The notes beneath the pieces are model-generated. The model had not been told where the DNA came from and did no database searches. It saw only the letters and a list, made by a program, of their open reading frames with translations. A DNA stretch of 64,000 bases from Tolypothrix sp. NIES-4075 (lineage in GTDB: Bacteria > Cyanobacteriota > Cyanobacteriia > Cyanobacteriales > Nostocaceae). Below, in pieces: positions 26,096 to 34,342 of the stretch (positions within the stretch are counted from its first letter, which is position 1; every line of letters starts with the position of its first letter). The translations under genes and the position numbers were made by a program. The stretch covers positions 974,565 through 1,038,564 of the forward strand of contig NZ_BDUC01000003.1 of NCBI RefSeq assembly GCF_002218085.1, written 5' to 3'.

Positions 26096-28588
26096 ATTAA
26101 ACTCAGCGAGACTGTCACCAGTCCCGCTGGTCTTCAAAACGGAACGTGAAAGTTTCCCTTCATTCCGCTCCTCAATGATTTGGTGCTTGTCACACATACC
26201 TCATTACCCATTTATCCGCGACTTTCTCAAGTCTTCTGGTGGGTTTAGGCTTGGCACTATTACAGCCAGATTTTGTACCAGGACTACCATCGCTGGCAGT
26301 CTTTGTGTCGTGGCAATGTCTGTGTAGAAGTTGAAGATTTTTGTACTCATCCTTTCCACCTTTTGATTTCGGGATGATATGGTCAACTTCCACCACATCA
26401 TCTTCTAGGAAAAACAATCCGCAGTGAGTACATTTCCCTTTTTGCTTTTTCAGGAGTGTTGCCACTCTTTTTGGCATTTCTGGGTTGTTACCCATTCTTG
26501 AACTCCAATAAACCAGGTTTCCGTCGTATGGTGACGATTCGCCTTTAACTTTCACATGTCGTACTATCGGAGTGTCGGCATGAGTCAGTAACCGAGTTAA
26601 GATTAAACTTGCCTTCCTGGTTGCGAATACCCAGTTTTCGCCTTTCATGGTGTGCCAATATCTCTTTGCCACCCATCCCCCACTCTTTTTTGGGTGTCGG
26701 CGTTTTGCCCAAGTGTTTAGTTTTTGGTATATGAGCTTATCCAGTTCTGAGTAAGCTACCTTGCTTACTACCTTCGCATAGAAATTTGCCCATCCCCTGA
26801 TAATTGGGTTCAAATTTTTTATTAGCGCCTCTTGTGGTGCTGATTTGTGGGCATCTATGATTCTGGTGATTTTCTCATAGTGTACCTTTCTCTTTTCTTT
26901 GCTTGGGGTGATGATGGTTTTAAATCCTAGTAATTTTCCGTTGGTATTTTTACCTGATTGGTACTTTCCCACAGGGAATTGGCGTATATTAAAACCAAGG
27001 AAGTTGAATCCTGGTTTTTCACTCTCATAGAATATGAGAGTGTGAGCCAATCTTGTTTTGCTAGGTTTTAATTCCAGCCCGATGCCTTTTAACCATTCGG
27101 AGATTATCTCTTTACATCTCTGGACAACGGTTATATCTTCGTGGAGAATTACGAAGTCGTCGGCGTAGCGAATAAGGCTTAATCCACCGCGGTTATTTTC
27201 TTTGTTTCCAGGAAAGGTTTCCGCGTATTGCTTAATTCGTTCTTCCATCCCGTGGAGGGCAATATTTGCCAAAAGTGGGGAAATGACCCCACCCTGCGGT
27301 GTTCCCTCAGATGTTGGAAACATGTGACTACCGTCCATCACTCCCGCTTTTAACCATGCACGAACTTGTCGGCGTATGGTGGGGAATGTATTTAGTTTTC
27401 TTAACAATGCTTCCTGGTCAATGCGGTCGAAGCATTTGGCAAGGTCGGCATCTAGAACATATTTTGTCTTGAGCCTGATTGCGCTAAAGATTGCTTCGAT
27501 TGCATCTTGGCATGAGCGTCCTGGTCTGAACCCGTATGAGTTTGGTTCAAATCGCGCTTCCCATTCTGGTTCTAATGCCAGTTTGACAAGTGCTTGAAGA
27601 GCGCGGTCTTTCATTGTAGGTATGCCTAAAGGTCGCTTCTCATCCGTCCCAGGTTTAGGAATCCATACACGCCTAGTTGGGCTGACCTTGGTTCCCAGTT
27701 TTAATTTAATTACCAGATTTAAACGTGCTACTGGGGATAGAGATTTAACCCCGTCCACTCCTGCCGTTTTCTTTCCGGTGTTATCTTGGGTAACTCTACG
27801 AACCGCTAATGCTCTTGCTGACCAAGACTTCATCAACGTCTTTTGAAGTCTGCGAAATGCTTTCACATCACCACGGGCAGAGGCTCGATAAATTCTCTTT
27901 TGGAGCTTATACACATTACGCTCTAGCTTGCGCCAGTTAATTTTGTGCCATTCCACCATCAGTTGTTGAGACTGTGTATTAGACATTTATACTCACTACT
28001 TGAGACTTCATCTTCCAAACCACCGTAAGTCTGTCAGCATATTCTGGGCATTACCCCAGACATTCGCTTCTGACTAAATCTCCCCTACTCGTTGCTTGCG
28101 GTTAGCACCTGCTCAGGTATTCGACCTCCTGAGAGCAAACGAAAGGTTATCTCGTTCCGAATGACCATACTGTGTACCTTTAGAGTGATGCTATTCGCCA
28201 GGTTTATGGGAAGTGCTTGTTAGTCAAGAACAAAGTTGCTAACTCCCTATCCTTTGCCTTTTGGCTCCAGCGTATTAGCCTTATTTCGCTGGTTCTGGTT
28301 AATGACGATTCTGATACATCTTCAAGCGATTGCTTTACTCATGGGTACTTTGCTCGATGGATACCGAATTAGGCTTCCAGTAGTGCCACCTTTTATTCCC
28401 GCTTCAGGCGTTGATGGCTAGTCGCGAACCTGGGGAAAATGCTTTCACCGCTGCACCTGCGGGGTACGATTTAAGATTTCTAGGATACTGTCTTTCACCT
28501 ACATGGTCATTCAGTTATCAAGGTTTTATACCTTGTGGCTAATCCCCCTAATCCTAACTGAGATTGGTTTCTAGCCAACGATTCGCAC
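26096..28588 (-). ncRNA. Group II intron C
   Basis: 2493 bases. The 5' end at 28588 reads GTGCGAATCGTTGG and the 3' end reads GAGTTTAAT at 26096, so it fits the GUGYG...AY rule. Domain V at 26170-26137 reads GAGCGGAATGAAGGGAAACT and its pairing arm; domain VI follows with an AGCGGGACTGG-TGACAG-TCTCGCT hairpin. The 5' ribozyme is at 28588-27987. Removing it joins WYEM to NRCPIDRC without gap or shift, a conserved TnpB stretch. Confidence 0.9.
26190..27986 (-). CDS. Intron C reverse transcriptase/maturase with HNH domain
   Basis: 598 aa, uninterrupted. N-terminal RT-0 region with RRVTQDNTGKKTAGVDGVKS, then KRPLGIPTMKDRALQALV, SYGFRPGRSCQDAI, DADLAKCFDRID (motif 3), EGTPQGGVISPLLANIALHG and the catalytic LIRYADDFVILH. 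The X domain has NPIIRGWANFYAK. The HNH domain is CTHCGLFFLEDDVVEVDHII...HRHCHDTKT. Closely related in plan to the intron A protein. It assists splicing and mobility of its host intron. The stop lies 20 bases before domain V. Confidence 0.95.
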   Translation of the reverse strand: MSNTQSQQLMVEWHKINWRKLERNVYKLQKRIYRASARGDVKAFRRLQKTLMKSWSARALAVRRVTQDNTGKKTAGVDGVKSLSPVARLNLVIKLKLGTKVSPTRRVWIPKPGTDEKRPLGIPTMKDRALQALVKLALEPEWEARFEPNSYGFRPGRSCQDAIEAIFSAIRLKTKYVLDADLAKCFDRIDQEALLRKLNTFPTIRRQVRAWLKAGVMDGSHMFPTSEGTPQGGVISPLLANIALHGMEERIKQYAETFPGNKENNRGGLSLIRYADDFVILHEDITVVQRCKEIISEWLKGIGLELKPSKTRLAHTLIFYESEKPGFNFLGFNIRQFPVGKYQSGKNTNGKLLGFKTIITPSKEKRKVHYEKITRIIDAHKSAPQEALIKNLNPIIRGWANFYAKVVSKVAYSELDKLIYQKLNTWAKRRHPKKSGGWVAKRYWHTMKGENWVFATRKASLILTRLLTHADTPIVRHVKVKGESSPYDGNLVYWSSRMGNNPEMPKRVATLLKKQKGKCTHCGLFFLEDDVVEVDHIIPKSKGGKDEYKNLQLLHRHCHDTKTASDGSPGTKSGCNSAKPKPTRRLEKVADKWVMRYV

Positions 28589-28690
28589 CATTTCATACCA
28601 GTCAAACCTTTGAGCCAACAAATAGTTATATTCACAACGCAACATCTCAAGAGTTGTATCTATAGCAGCGATCGCACTACGTCTTCCCAA
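28589..28690 (-). CDS. tnpB: tnpB exon 1 (5' part, truncated)
   Basis: 34 codons, open from just after TAA at 28693-28691, containing TTLEMLRCEYNYLLAQRFDW and ending WYEM at the intron C splice site. This is the usual N-terminal helix of IS605-type TnpB. The first 15-20 residues expected for the family (a basic YRLYPT-type strand) are missing, and the only possible start here is TTG at 28690. The gene is probably 5'-truncated or joined to foreign sequence at a HIP1 site near 28670. Confidence 0.7.
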
Positions 28691-28944
28691 TTATTGATAT
28701 AGCCATTGATGTAGTCGTCAATTTAATATGTCTTAATACATTGAGAGGATTTTAATAAATATTCAATTAATAAATATTTTTATCTTTATTAATAAACCAA
28801 CGTCAAATGATTGAGTATGTTTTCGTACTTATAGACTACATCTTTAGAGCGATGATTTTTATAATAAAAAGCATAAAAATATTATTTAAATATCCATAAA
28901 ACTATGCGGTTACATTCGTTAAAAATCGCACTTATAAGGAATAT

Positions 28945-29505
28945 ATGATAGCAACAAATGCCCCAGAAAAACGCGCCGTAGGAGTGTTTACAAGCCGTAA
29001 AGAAGCAGAGCAAGCAATCAATGAATTGAAGGCTTCAGACTTTCCGATGGAAAAATTTTCCCTCATTGCTAAAGATGCAGATAAAATTGAACAGGTTGGT
29101 GAAGCGTTGTTAAGTGATCGCATTGGCGATCAAGATGTAAATAGTTCCACAGGTGCGGTTGCAGATAGTCTCACTGCAAGTACCTAGGGTAGCTTCTTCG
29201 TAGGTTTGAGCAGTCTAGCCATTCCTGGCTTAGGAGCTGTGATAGCAGCAGGTTCCGTAGGCGTAGCACTAACTACAAGCGTAGCTGGTCTTGCTGTAGG
29301 AGCCGCAGCAACTAATAATTTAATCAAGGCGCTAGCTGATTTAGGCATTCCAGAGGAACGAGCTAGGGTTTATATCGATCGCCTGATTCAAAGTGATTAT
29401 TTGGTGATAGTAGAAGGCACAGATAACGATATCCAAAGCGCTCAAGCAATCTTGGATAAACACCGTATTCAATATTGGGATGTTTATCAGCCCTCACAGG
29501 CGTGA
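28945..29505 (+). pseudogene. YflT/general-stress-type protein with an in-frame TAG
   Basis: Reads as one frame with a single TAG at 29185-29187. The first part (80 aa) has VGVFTSRKEAEQAINELK and FSLIAKDADK, typical of the general-stress 17M/YflT domain. The second part has a glycine/alanine-rich membrane-like segment (LAIPGLGAVIAAGSVGVA) and a LGIPEERARVYIDRL ending. Families with this layout link the two halves by a Gly-rich hairpin helix, so the TAG most likely replaced a sense codon. A downstream start in the second half is possible but no ribosome-binding site is evident. Confidence 0.75.
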
Positions 29506-29524
29506 GAATAATTCCTAATTCATT

Positions 29525-29564
29525 GTTTACTGTTATCAGTGGAGACTAACTGCTAACAGTAAAC
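29525..29564 (+). terminator. Hairpin after the stress-protein gene
   Basis: GTTTACTGTTATCAGT pairs with ACTGCTAACAGTAAAC around an 8-base loop with one mismatch. It lies 20 bases after the stop, without a long T tract. Confidence 0.5.
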
Positions 29565-30264
29565 CGCCTTTAAACACAGCACTGAGTTGTTTTGGCTCCA
29601 TAAATTGTCATCCTCGTAACGTATATGTTGACGGTTACATCAGCCGTAAAGCTCGACTTTACGTAAAGAGTGCGTTTGGTGCTTTTTGAGCGATCGCAGT
29701 ATTCACGCTCCTCCTCCGCTTTACGGAAGCGAGTCGATTACGTTCGCCAAGCGTCTACCAGAGAAGCGCAGATCGCAACATTCTTAAAGCGCGAGTCAGC
29801 TAGTAATCTTCTTATTCTCAACAATCGATTCGATGCGTACCACTTACTTTAGAGGTACTCCACGCTGCAAATAATTAACAAACAGTGTTATGCAAAATAC
29901 ATAAATTGATTAGATCGCAAACTTTTTTCTTCATGGCGATCGCAGGCACTTATTTAGGCTTAATATCTGAAATTAAACTTATATGCAGATATTTAAAAGC
30001 TTCAAACTTTCTAACTTATAGAAACAGGTTTTCATAGACCTGACAATATTAGTCTAGAAAGTTTACCGTTAGCACAGACCGTCGCGCTTCAACCATAGCG
30101 GTATTCAAAGTCTATACCAAATCCGTTGGACCGCAGGTTTTTGTAGCAAAGCCGAAATTAAGCGTACCTTGCGGACGAAGAGTGAAAAATGCTGATCGAT
30201 GACCACCCCAGGCAAAAAACCAAGACCAAAACCAATTTCCACAAAGTTCAAAAACAATAAATCT

Positions 30265-30296
30265 GTTTCAAACGAGGTTTTAACCCCGTTTGAAAC
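30265..30296. terminator. Bipartite palindrome, possible bidirectional terminator
   Basis: The outer stem is GTTTCAAACG with CGTTTGAAAC; the inner stem is GGTT-TT-AACC. AAAAATT follows. It lies in a gene-free spacer, between the stress gene and the convergent small gene at 30411. Confidence 0.45.
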
Positions 30297-30326
30297 AAAA
30301 ATTACGTGTTGACGTTGGCGTTAGCC

Positions 30327-30341
30327 TCTCCCAAAGGGAGA
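30327..30341 (+). terminator. Short hairpin with T tract
   Basis: TCTCCC-AAA-GGGAGA followed by AGGGGTTTT. Confidence 0.35.
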
Positions 30342-30410
30342 AGGGGTTTTAAATCCTTTAATCCAAAATTTTTGAATGCGTAAATTTTGAATTGATAAAC
30401 AAATGCAAAT

Positions 30411-30605
30411 CTAAGCTATCGACCAATGATCCCATGCATGAATTGCATCTTCTACCACAAGTACTTTATTTGCATTGGCAGGTTCAGCTACTAAAACCTT
30501 CAGCGTTACAGTATACACATTATTGATGATTTGGTGTCCGTAACCAATGACTTTTCCTAGTTGTCCAGTTTTTTGATTTATTACAGGCTCATCAATAGTA
30601 AACAT
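30411..30605 (-). CDS. Small conserved hypothetical protein, 64 aa
   Basis: MFTIDEPVINQKTGQLGKVI opens a short all-beta-looking protein that ends VEDAIHAWDHWSIA. I recall similar short cyanobacterial proteins with a Gly-Lys-Val-Ile-Gly turn and a terminal W-x-HW, but cannot give a family or function. It is soluble, has no signal peptide and stands alone, with convergent hairpins downstream. Confidence 0.6.
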   Translation of the reverse strand: MFTIDEPVINQKTGQLGKVIGYGHQIINNVYTVTLKVLVAEPANANKVLVVEDAIHAWDHWSIA

Positions 30606-31315
30606 AACGGTAACTGTCTAAGTTTGACAGTTGATAAATGGTATTTCATATATTATCTATAGTCCGGAAAATTTCAACTTCATTCTTAAAGAATATTTGG
30701 AATCAGACTTAAGTAATATGTTAGTTTCACTCTTGAGAATATAACTTATGTATTTATTAGAAAAACGGAAAACTTTTTCCAGCAGTTTTTTGTAATTACC
30801 GTAGTTAAAAATGTAATTACTATACTTTTGAAATAGCCGCTATTTGCAGATAATGTAGTTTCAAAGAGTTTTTTGCAGCGCCGTTACTGATAACGAGCAA
30901 GTGTAGACTATCAAGTAAGATGGACTAACTATAAATTATTTCACCTTTGTGTAGTTATAACACTTGAAATAGCAAATGCATCGCAATGAACCCTCTTTTA
31001 AATAAAATTAAGATGCACACCTTTCTCAAGGTTACATACACATACTTGCTTTGGTCTGTCCGGTTTCGGACAGAGAAACTCAAAAAGATTTATCTACACT
31101 TATGAAGAAGCAACTTGCATATTAATCGAGCAAATTTGTCTTGTATGACCTGGTAACACCTGCGTTAGTTAAAAGGATGTTATATTAAATCGGTTTGTAT
31201 CTGAATTATATATTTTTAAACGCAGAGAACCGCAAAGGTTTCCGCAGGGGTTCGCAGAGTTTTTGGTTTAAGTATATCAAATCATTCGGATACAAGCGTC
31301 CATGATGTTACAGCT
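30606..31315. other. Non-coding spacer
   Basis: 710 AT-rich bases. The only notable element is a common cyanobacterial spacer motif, CGCAGAGAACCGCAAAGG and relatives, near 31220-31258. No gene is recognised. Confidence 0.4.
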
Positions 31316-32029
31316 TCAGCCAAACAAGCGGTTATATTCTGCCTTGACCATGCCGTAACATTCGCAGGCAGCTGTTTCCAAATTCTTCCTGTTAAGAATC
31401 TGGATGTGTCCGCGTCGATAACTGATCAAGCCCCTGCCTTGGAGTTTACTAGCAGTTTCACTGACTCCAGAACGTCTAACGCCGAGCATTGTGGCAAGAA
31501 ATTCATGGGTGAGGTGAAGTTCCTCTGAACCCACACCGTCACTGCTCATCAGCAACCACCGGGAAAGCCTTGCTTCTATTTGATGAAGACGGTTGCAGGC
31601 AGCGCTTTGTGAACCGACAACAATCACTGTATGTATGTAACGGTGGAAAATCTTTTGCAATGCACTGCTTCTGTCGAACGCCTCTTTGATGATTCCTGCT
31701 TTGATACGCACGGCTTGACCGGGAATTTGTACCAGCGTCTGCATCGGTGTCGTGTTCGCATCCAAAAGAACTGGCACACCTGCCATCCCCTCACGCCCGA
31801 TACAGCCGGATTCGACCGTTGAGCCGTTCTCCATCAGGGTCACTAAAGAAAGCAATGAGTTAAGAGGGAAATAGACAAACTCGATAGGCTCATCAGGCGA
31901 TATAATAATTTGTCCATGTTCGAGTGAGACTTGCTCCAGATGAGGATGCAATGCAGTTAGCTCCTCACTCGGAAAGCCGGCAAGGAGGCGATTTTGTTTA
32001 TTTTGAAGTGGCTGTTGGTGAGTGGACAT
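31316..32029 (-). CDS. Crp/Fnr family transcriptional regulator
   Basis: 237 aa from the ATG at 32029 (MSTHQQPLQNK). I prefer it to the upstream in-frame start at 32086 because the family begins near here. The N-terminal cNMP-binding-like barrel (LEHGQIIISPDEPIEFVYFP, GREGMAGVPVLLD) lacks the canonical cAMP-binding Arg-Glu cassette. The C-terminal winged helix is HLTHEFLATMLGVRRSGVSE. It belongs to the Crp/Fnr group often annotated in cyanobacteria as small-ligand or stress regulators. The target is unknown. No FNR-type cysteine cluster is seen. Confidence 0.9.
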   Translation of the reverse strand: MSTHQQPLQNKQNRLLAGFPSEELTALHPHLEQVSLEHGQIIISPDEPIEFVYFPLNSLLSLVTLMENGSTVESGCIGREGMAGVPVLLDANTTPMQTLVQIPGQAVRIKAGIIKEAFDRSSALQKIFHRYIHTVIVVGSQSAACNRLHQIEARLSRWLLMSSDGVGSEELHLTHEFLATMLGVRRSGVSETASKLQGRGLISYRRGHIQILNRKNLETAACECYGMVKAEYNRLFG

Positions 32030-32123
32030 TAAATATCTTGTGACATTGATGAGCCGAATGTTAATAATTGCTATCGATGGTGTCAAATAATCTCAGGTTA
32101 ACCAGCTAGGGATTAATAATTCC

Positions 32124-32277
32124 CTAGTAAATGGCAGCAACAAATAATAAAACCGCCAAACTAAAAATGGTAAAGCCGATTAGTCGGGGGTCGGGCAATT
32201 CTTTAATTCTAGTAAAATTATCTCTTTTTAGGTGAGTCGTAGACTCAATTTCACTTGTTTTGTGAGAATTTATATAA
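32124..32277 (-). CDS. Possible small single-helix membrane protein without a clear start
   Basis: The minus frame ending TAG at 32126-32124 reads RIKELPDPRLIGFTIFSLAV and LLFVAAIY, one predicted membrane helix, preceded by a polar stretch (HLKRDNFT). No ATG, GTG or TTG lies upstream in frame except a TTG just before the helix, so it may be a remnant. The rest of the 32087-32492 spacer shows nothing recognisable. Confidence 0.3.
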
Positions 32278-32492
32278 TCAGGTGTTTTTTGCGAAAGCGA
32301 TATGATTCTCTGTTTTTGTGTATTTTTTTTAATTTTTCATGATGGCAAAAAATTACTAGTACTAGTTATTGTATCAATCTTCAGAATTACCCAAAAGTTA
32401 TTTGATCTAAAAAAAATATGTATTTGCAACAAGAAAGTTTCTACTGTTTAAGAAATCGCAAAGAAAGGATACAAACAGCGAATAGCTTACAT

Positions 32493-32792
32493 TCAGTAAA
32501 GATTTGCACAAATGGAGTAACAAATAGTATGGACAATACAAATACGGCACAGAGGAAACTGAAATAAAATAGGATCAAGCTTTTCTTCTAATCCAGATGC
32601 ACGTTCGAGTAGACGAGATAGCGGTTCTATCGGGTCTTTTAACTTCTTCATGTGAGTGAGATAACGGCTACCTTTGATGGCAAAAACAAACTTAGATGGG
32701 GGAGCGCGATCGCATGGAAACGACATCAGCCTCTCTTCAGGCGTAGACCCCCAAGTATATGCAATCCCTTGTTTTATATTGATATTTGCCAT
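32493..32792 (-). pseudogene. Chimera of SRPBCC N-terminus and DUF72 interior
   Basis: 99 aa. Residues about 10-29 (AYTWGSTPEERLMSFPCDR) are the beginning of a cyanobacterial SRPBCC-fold protein. They switch abruptly to FVFAIKGSRYLTHMKKL and ILFQFP, an internal part of DUF72 proteins, and then to an unrelated tail. Neither domain is complete. The most economical reading is a deletion joining two genes. Confidence 0.65.
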
Positions 32793-33270
32793 TAGTTAGA
32801 ATTGAGATATCCGTGACGTGCTTTGAGAATTAGCACGCAGCTTGGTGCATGTGTTATTGTGTTATCCATCACCATTTGTACCGCTGCATCAAGGGTAACT
32901 TTAACTGTTTGTATCGTTTCCGTTCCTTCTGGATTTGCTTCTGTTTTTGTTAGCTGCTTTGCTATAAACATCTGCACGGGACAATGAACAATCGACGTAT
33001 CTAAATTAATCACACCTCAATCAATTAATTCCGATGCTTTGATGCCAACTTCTTCTTCTATTTCACGTTTTGCTGCCTCAATTTTAGGTTCATCCTCTTC
33101 AACTGCACCGCATACTACTTCAATACTTTCTTTACCAAGGGCGTAGCGAAATTGCCGAACTAGATACACGTTGCGATCGCTATCTATAGGCAAAATAGCA
33201 ACGGCTGATTTCATTTTCACAGTGGCATATTTACCAGGTTCACCGTTAGGTCGCAGAACTGGGCGATAAT
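32792..33270 (-). pseudogene. NUDIX hydrolase with an in-frame TGA and lost 5' end
   Basis: The Nudix box GAVEEDE...REIEEEVG (GX5EX7REUXEEXGU pattern) lies near 33090 in a frame containing MKSAVAILPIDSDRNVYLVR, as in ADP-ribose pyrophosphatase-type enzymes. The frame reads ELID, TGA (33019-33017), GVINLDTSIVHCPVQMFIAK without shift. A sense Leu codon is expected at the stop. The usual N-terminal strand region is absent; upstream sequence belongs to another protein. Probably non-functional. Confidence 0.75.
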
Positions 33271-33504
33271 TCCAAGTTTGACGATGCCGTGATTGCGATC
33301 GATGTCCTGACCAACCCACCAATAGCCAATCCCGATAACGAAGACCAACACGAAAAACAAATGTGAATATTCAGAATTGACCAGGGGTTTCTCACCAAGC
33401 AACTCGCGAATCCATTGGTCGGATAACAAAAAAAACACAGATTCGACCCAATTGATCGCAGCTTTGAGTTGAAATATATACTTCCACGGCGTTTGATTAT
33501 TCAT
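33270..33504 (-). pseudogene. Membrane-protein N-terminal fragment
   Basis: Starts MNNQTPWKYIFQLKAAINWV and includes one clear membrane helix (HLFFVLVFVIGIGYWWVGQD). After about GIIAQF the frame runs into the NUDIX fragment in another frame. It looks like the first half of a small multi-helix protein cut off by a deletion. Family not identified. Confidence 0.5.
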
Positions 33505-33610
33505 AATTGCACGCGCTTTGAATCCTTTTTGCTAGAATGTTTTACTTGAAGGCTGGGAAGGTTAATGTTTAGCTAAATTTTCTTCCTTCTTTGAATAGCA
33601 CAGCAAACTT

Positions 33611-33782
33611 TTATGAAGCAGTCATCTGGTCTTGCAGTTTGCTTTTAGCTGTTTTAAATTCGGTAGCTATTTGCTTTTGCTGTTCATCGCTAAAGTTGTC
33701 GCGGAGTTTGGGGAATATATCGTTTTCTTCTTGATTAATGTGAGTTCGCACCGCAATTCTTTGCTGCTCAATTTTTGCTTTT
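33611..33782 (-). pseudogene. Hemerythrin/HHE-domain C-terminal remnant
   Basis: About 56 residues, QQRIAVRTHINQEENDIFPK followed by LRDNFSDEQQKQIATEF and a lysine-rich end. H-x-x-x-E-E-x-x-x-F-P is the second metal-binding helix of HHE domains. At about 33782 the frame passes straight into the 153-bp repeat, so the N-terminal helices with the other ligands are lost. Insertion or repeat-mediated deletion is the likely cause. Confidence 0.7.
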
Positions 33783-33935
33783 TTTCCCCACGCCACACCC
33801 CTCAAGGTCGGGAACCTCCGCACGGGGGTGGCTCCCGTTGTGCGGACTGGCGTGGGAGACCATGCACGGCAATCGCTCATGGGGGAGACCACGGCAGATG
33901 CTGTAGCCTGTGGAAGCCGTCCACCGCACTGCCTC
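33781..33935. repeat. 153-bp GC-rich dispersed repeat, copy 2 (inverted)
   Basis: Reverse complement of 15072-15224 with few substitutions (for example GGGAGACC for GGGAAACC). It begins exactly where the hemerythrin frame breaks. Confidence 0.9.
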
Positions 33936-34342
33936 ACCACGGCGCTGGCTCCTTTATGCCGGGGGACCCGTCCACCGCAGTGGCTTTGCTTCCCGTCGAT
34001 TGCGACCCCCCGAACCCGCAAGGGTTTCTGGAGCTTCCTTTGCGTGGTGCTTTGTTAAGAGCGCCATCGCGGACTGGCGTTCTATTCGTACTGATTCTCC
34101 CGTTGGGCACGCGGAGAATTCGCTATGAACTTGTGAAATCCTGTACTAAGCAGAGGCAGAACCTCTATCACTCTTTTCAACGGATGCCCAAATAAAGCAT
34201 TTATCCACGCACAGCCAAAAACCTTGTATTTGAAGCTTTATGAATGAGCGAATTGGGCGGGGTGCGTTTGCGATCGCCTTGGTCTGGTTCACGCGGAGCG
34301 TCTTTGGATCTGAGAAAAAGAAGCGGTACTAGAAAATGCTGT
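33936..34342. other. GC-rich spacer
   Basis: Continues the GC-rich composition of the repeat and has one HIP1-like site. I see no gene; short frames here are judged spurious. Confidence 0.4.

Larger units (their letters stand above)
20385..28690 (-). mobile_element. IS605-type tnpB element carrying three group II introns
   Basis: On the minus strand the order is tnpB exon 1 (28690-28589), intron C (28588-26096), exon 2 (26095-25069), intron A (25068-20458, containing intron B at 23953-21551), exon 3 (from 20457), and an IS605-like right end at about 20424-20385. The right end has an imperfect hairpin, with GCCCGCGCTG facing CAGCGCCGGG, before GAGTATGTCAC. No tnpA and no left end were recognised; exon 1 begins abruptly, so the 5' part of the element appears lost. 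Intron content outweighs tnpB about six to one. Confidence 0.75.
29506..30410. other. Long non-coding spacer
   Basis: About 900 bases with the terminator-like hairpins at 29525-29564, 30265-30296 and 30327-30341, HIP1 sites and GC-rich strings. I recognise no gene here. Confidence 0.4.

Noticed and set aside
26096..26197. Start of TnpB at the ATG at 26197
   Set aside because: These codons are intron C domain V/VI; the real TnpB N-terminus lies upstream of intron C.
31220..31258. Tandem CGCAGAG/CGCAAAG-like motif as a regulatory site
   Set aside because: The same sort of motif occurs in several other spacers (39450, 41820); looks like a common spacer sequence.
33632..34195. 187-aa plus-strand open frame
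   Set aside because: Runs through the repeat and opposite the hemerythrin remnant; composition and lack of family features argue against it.
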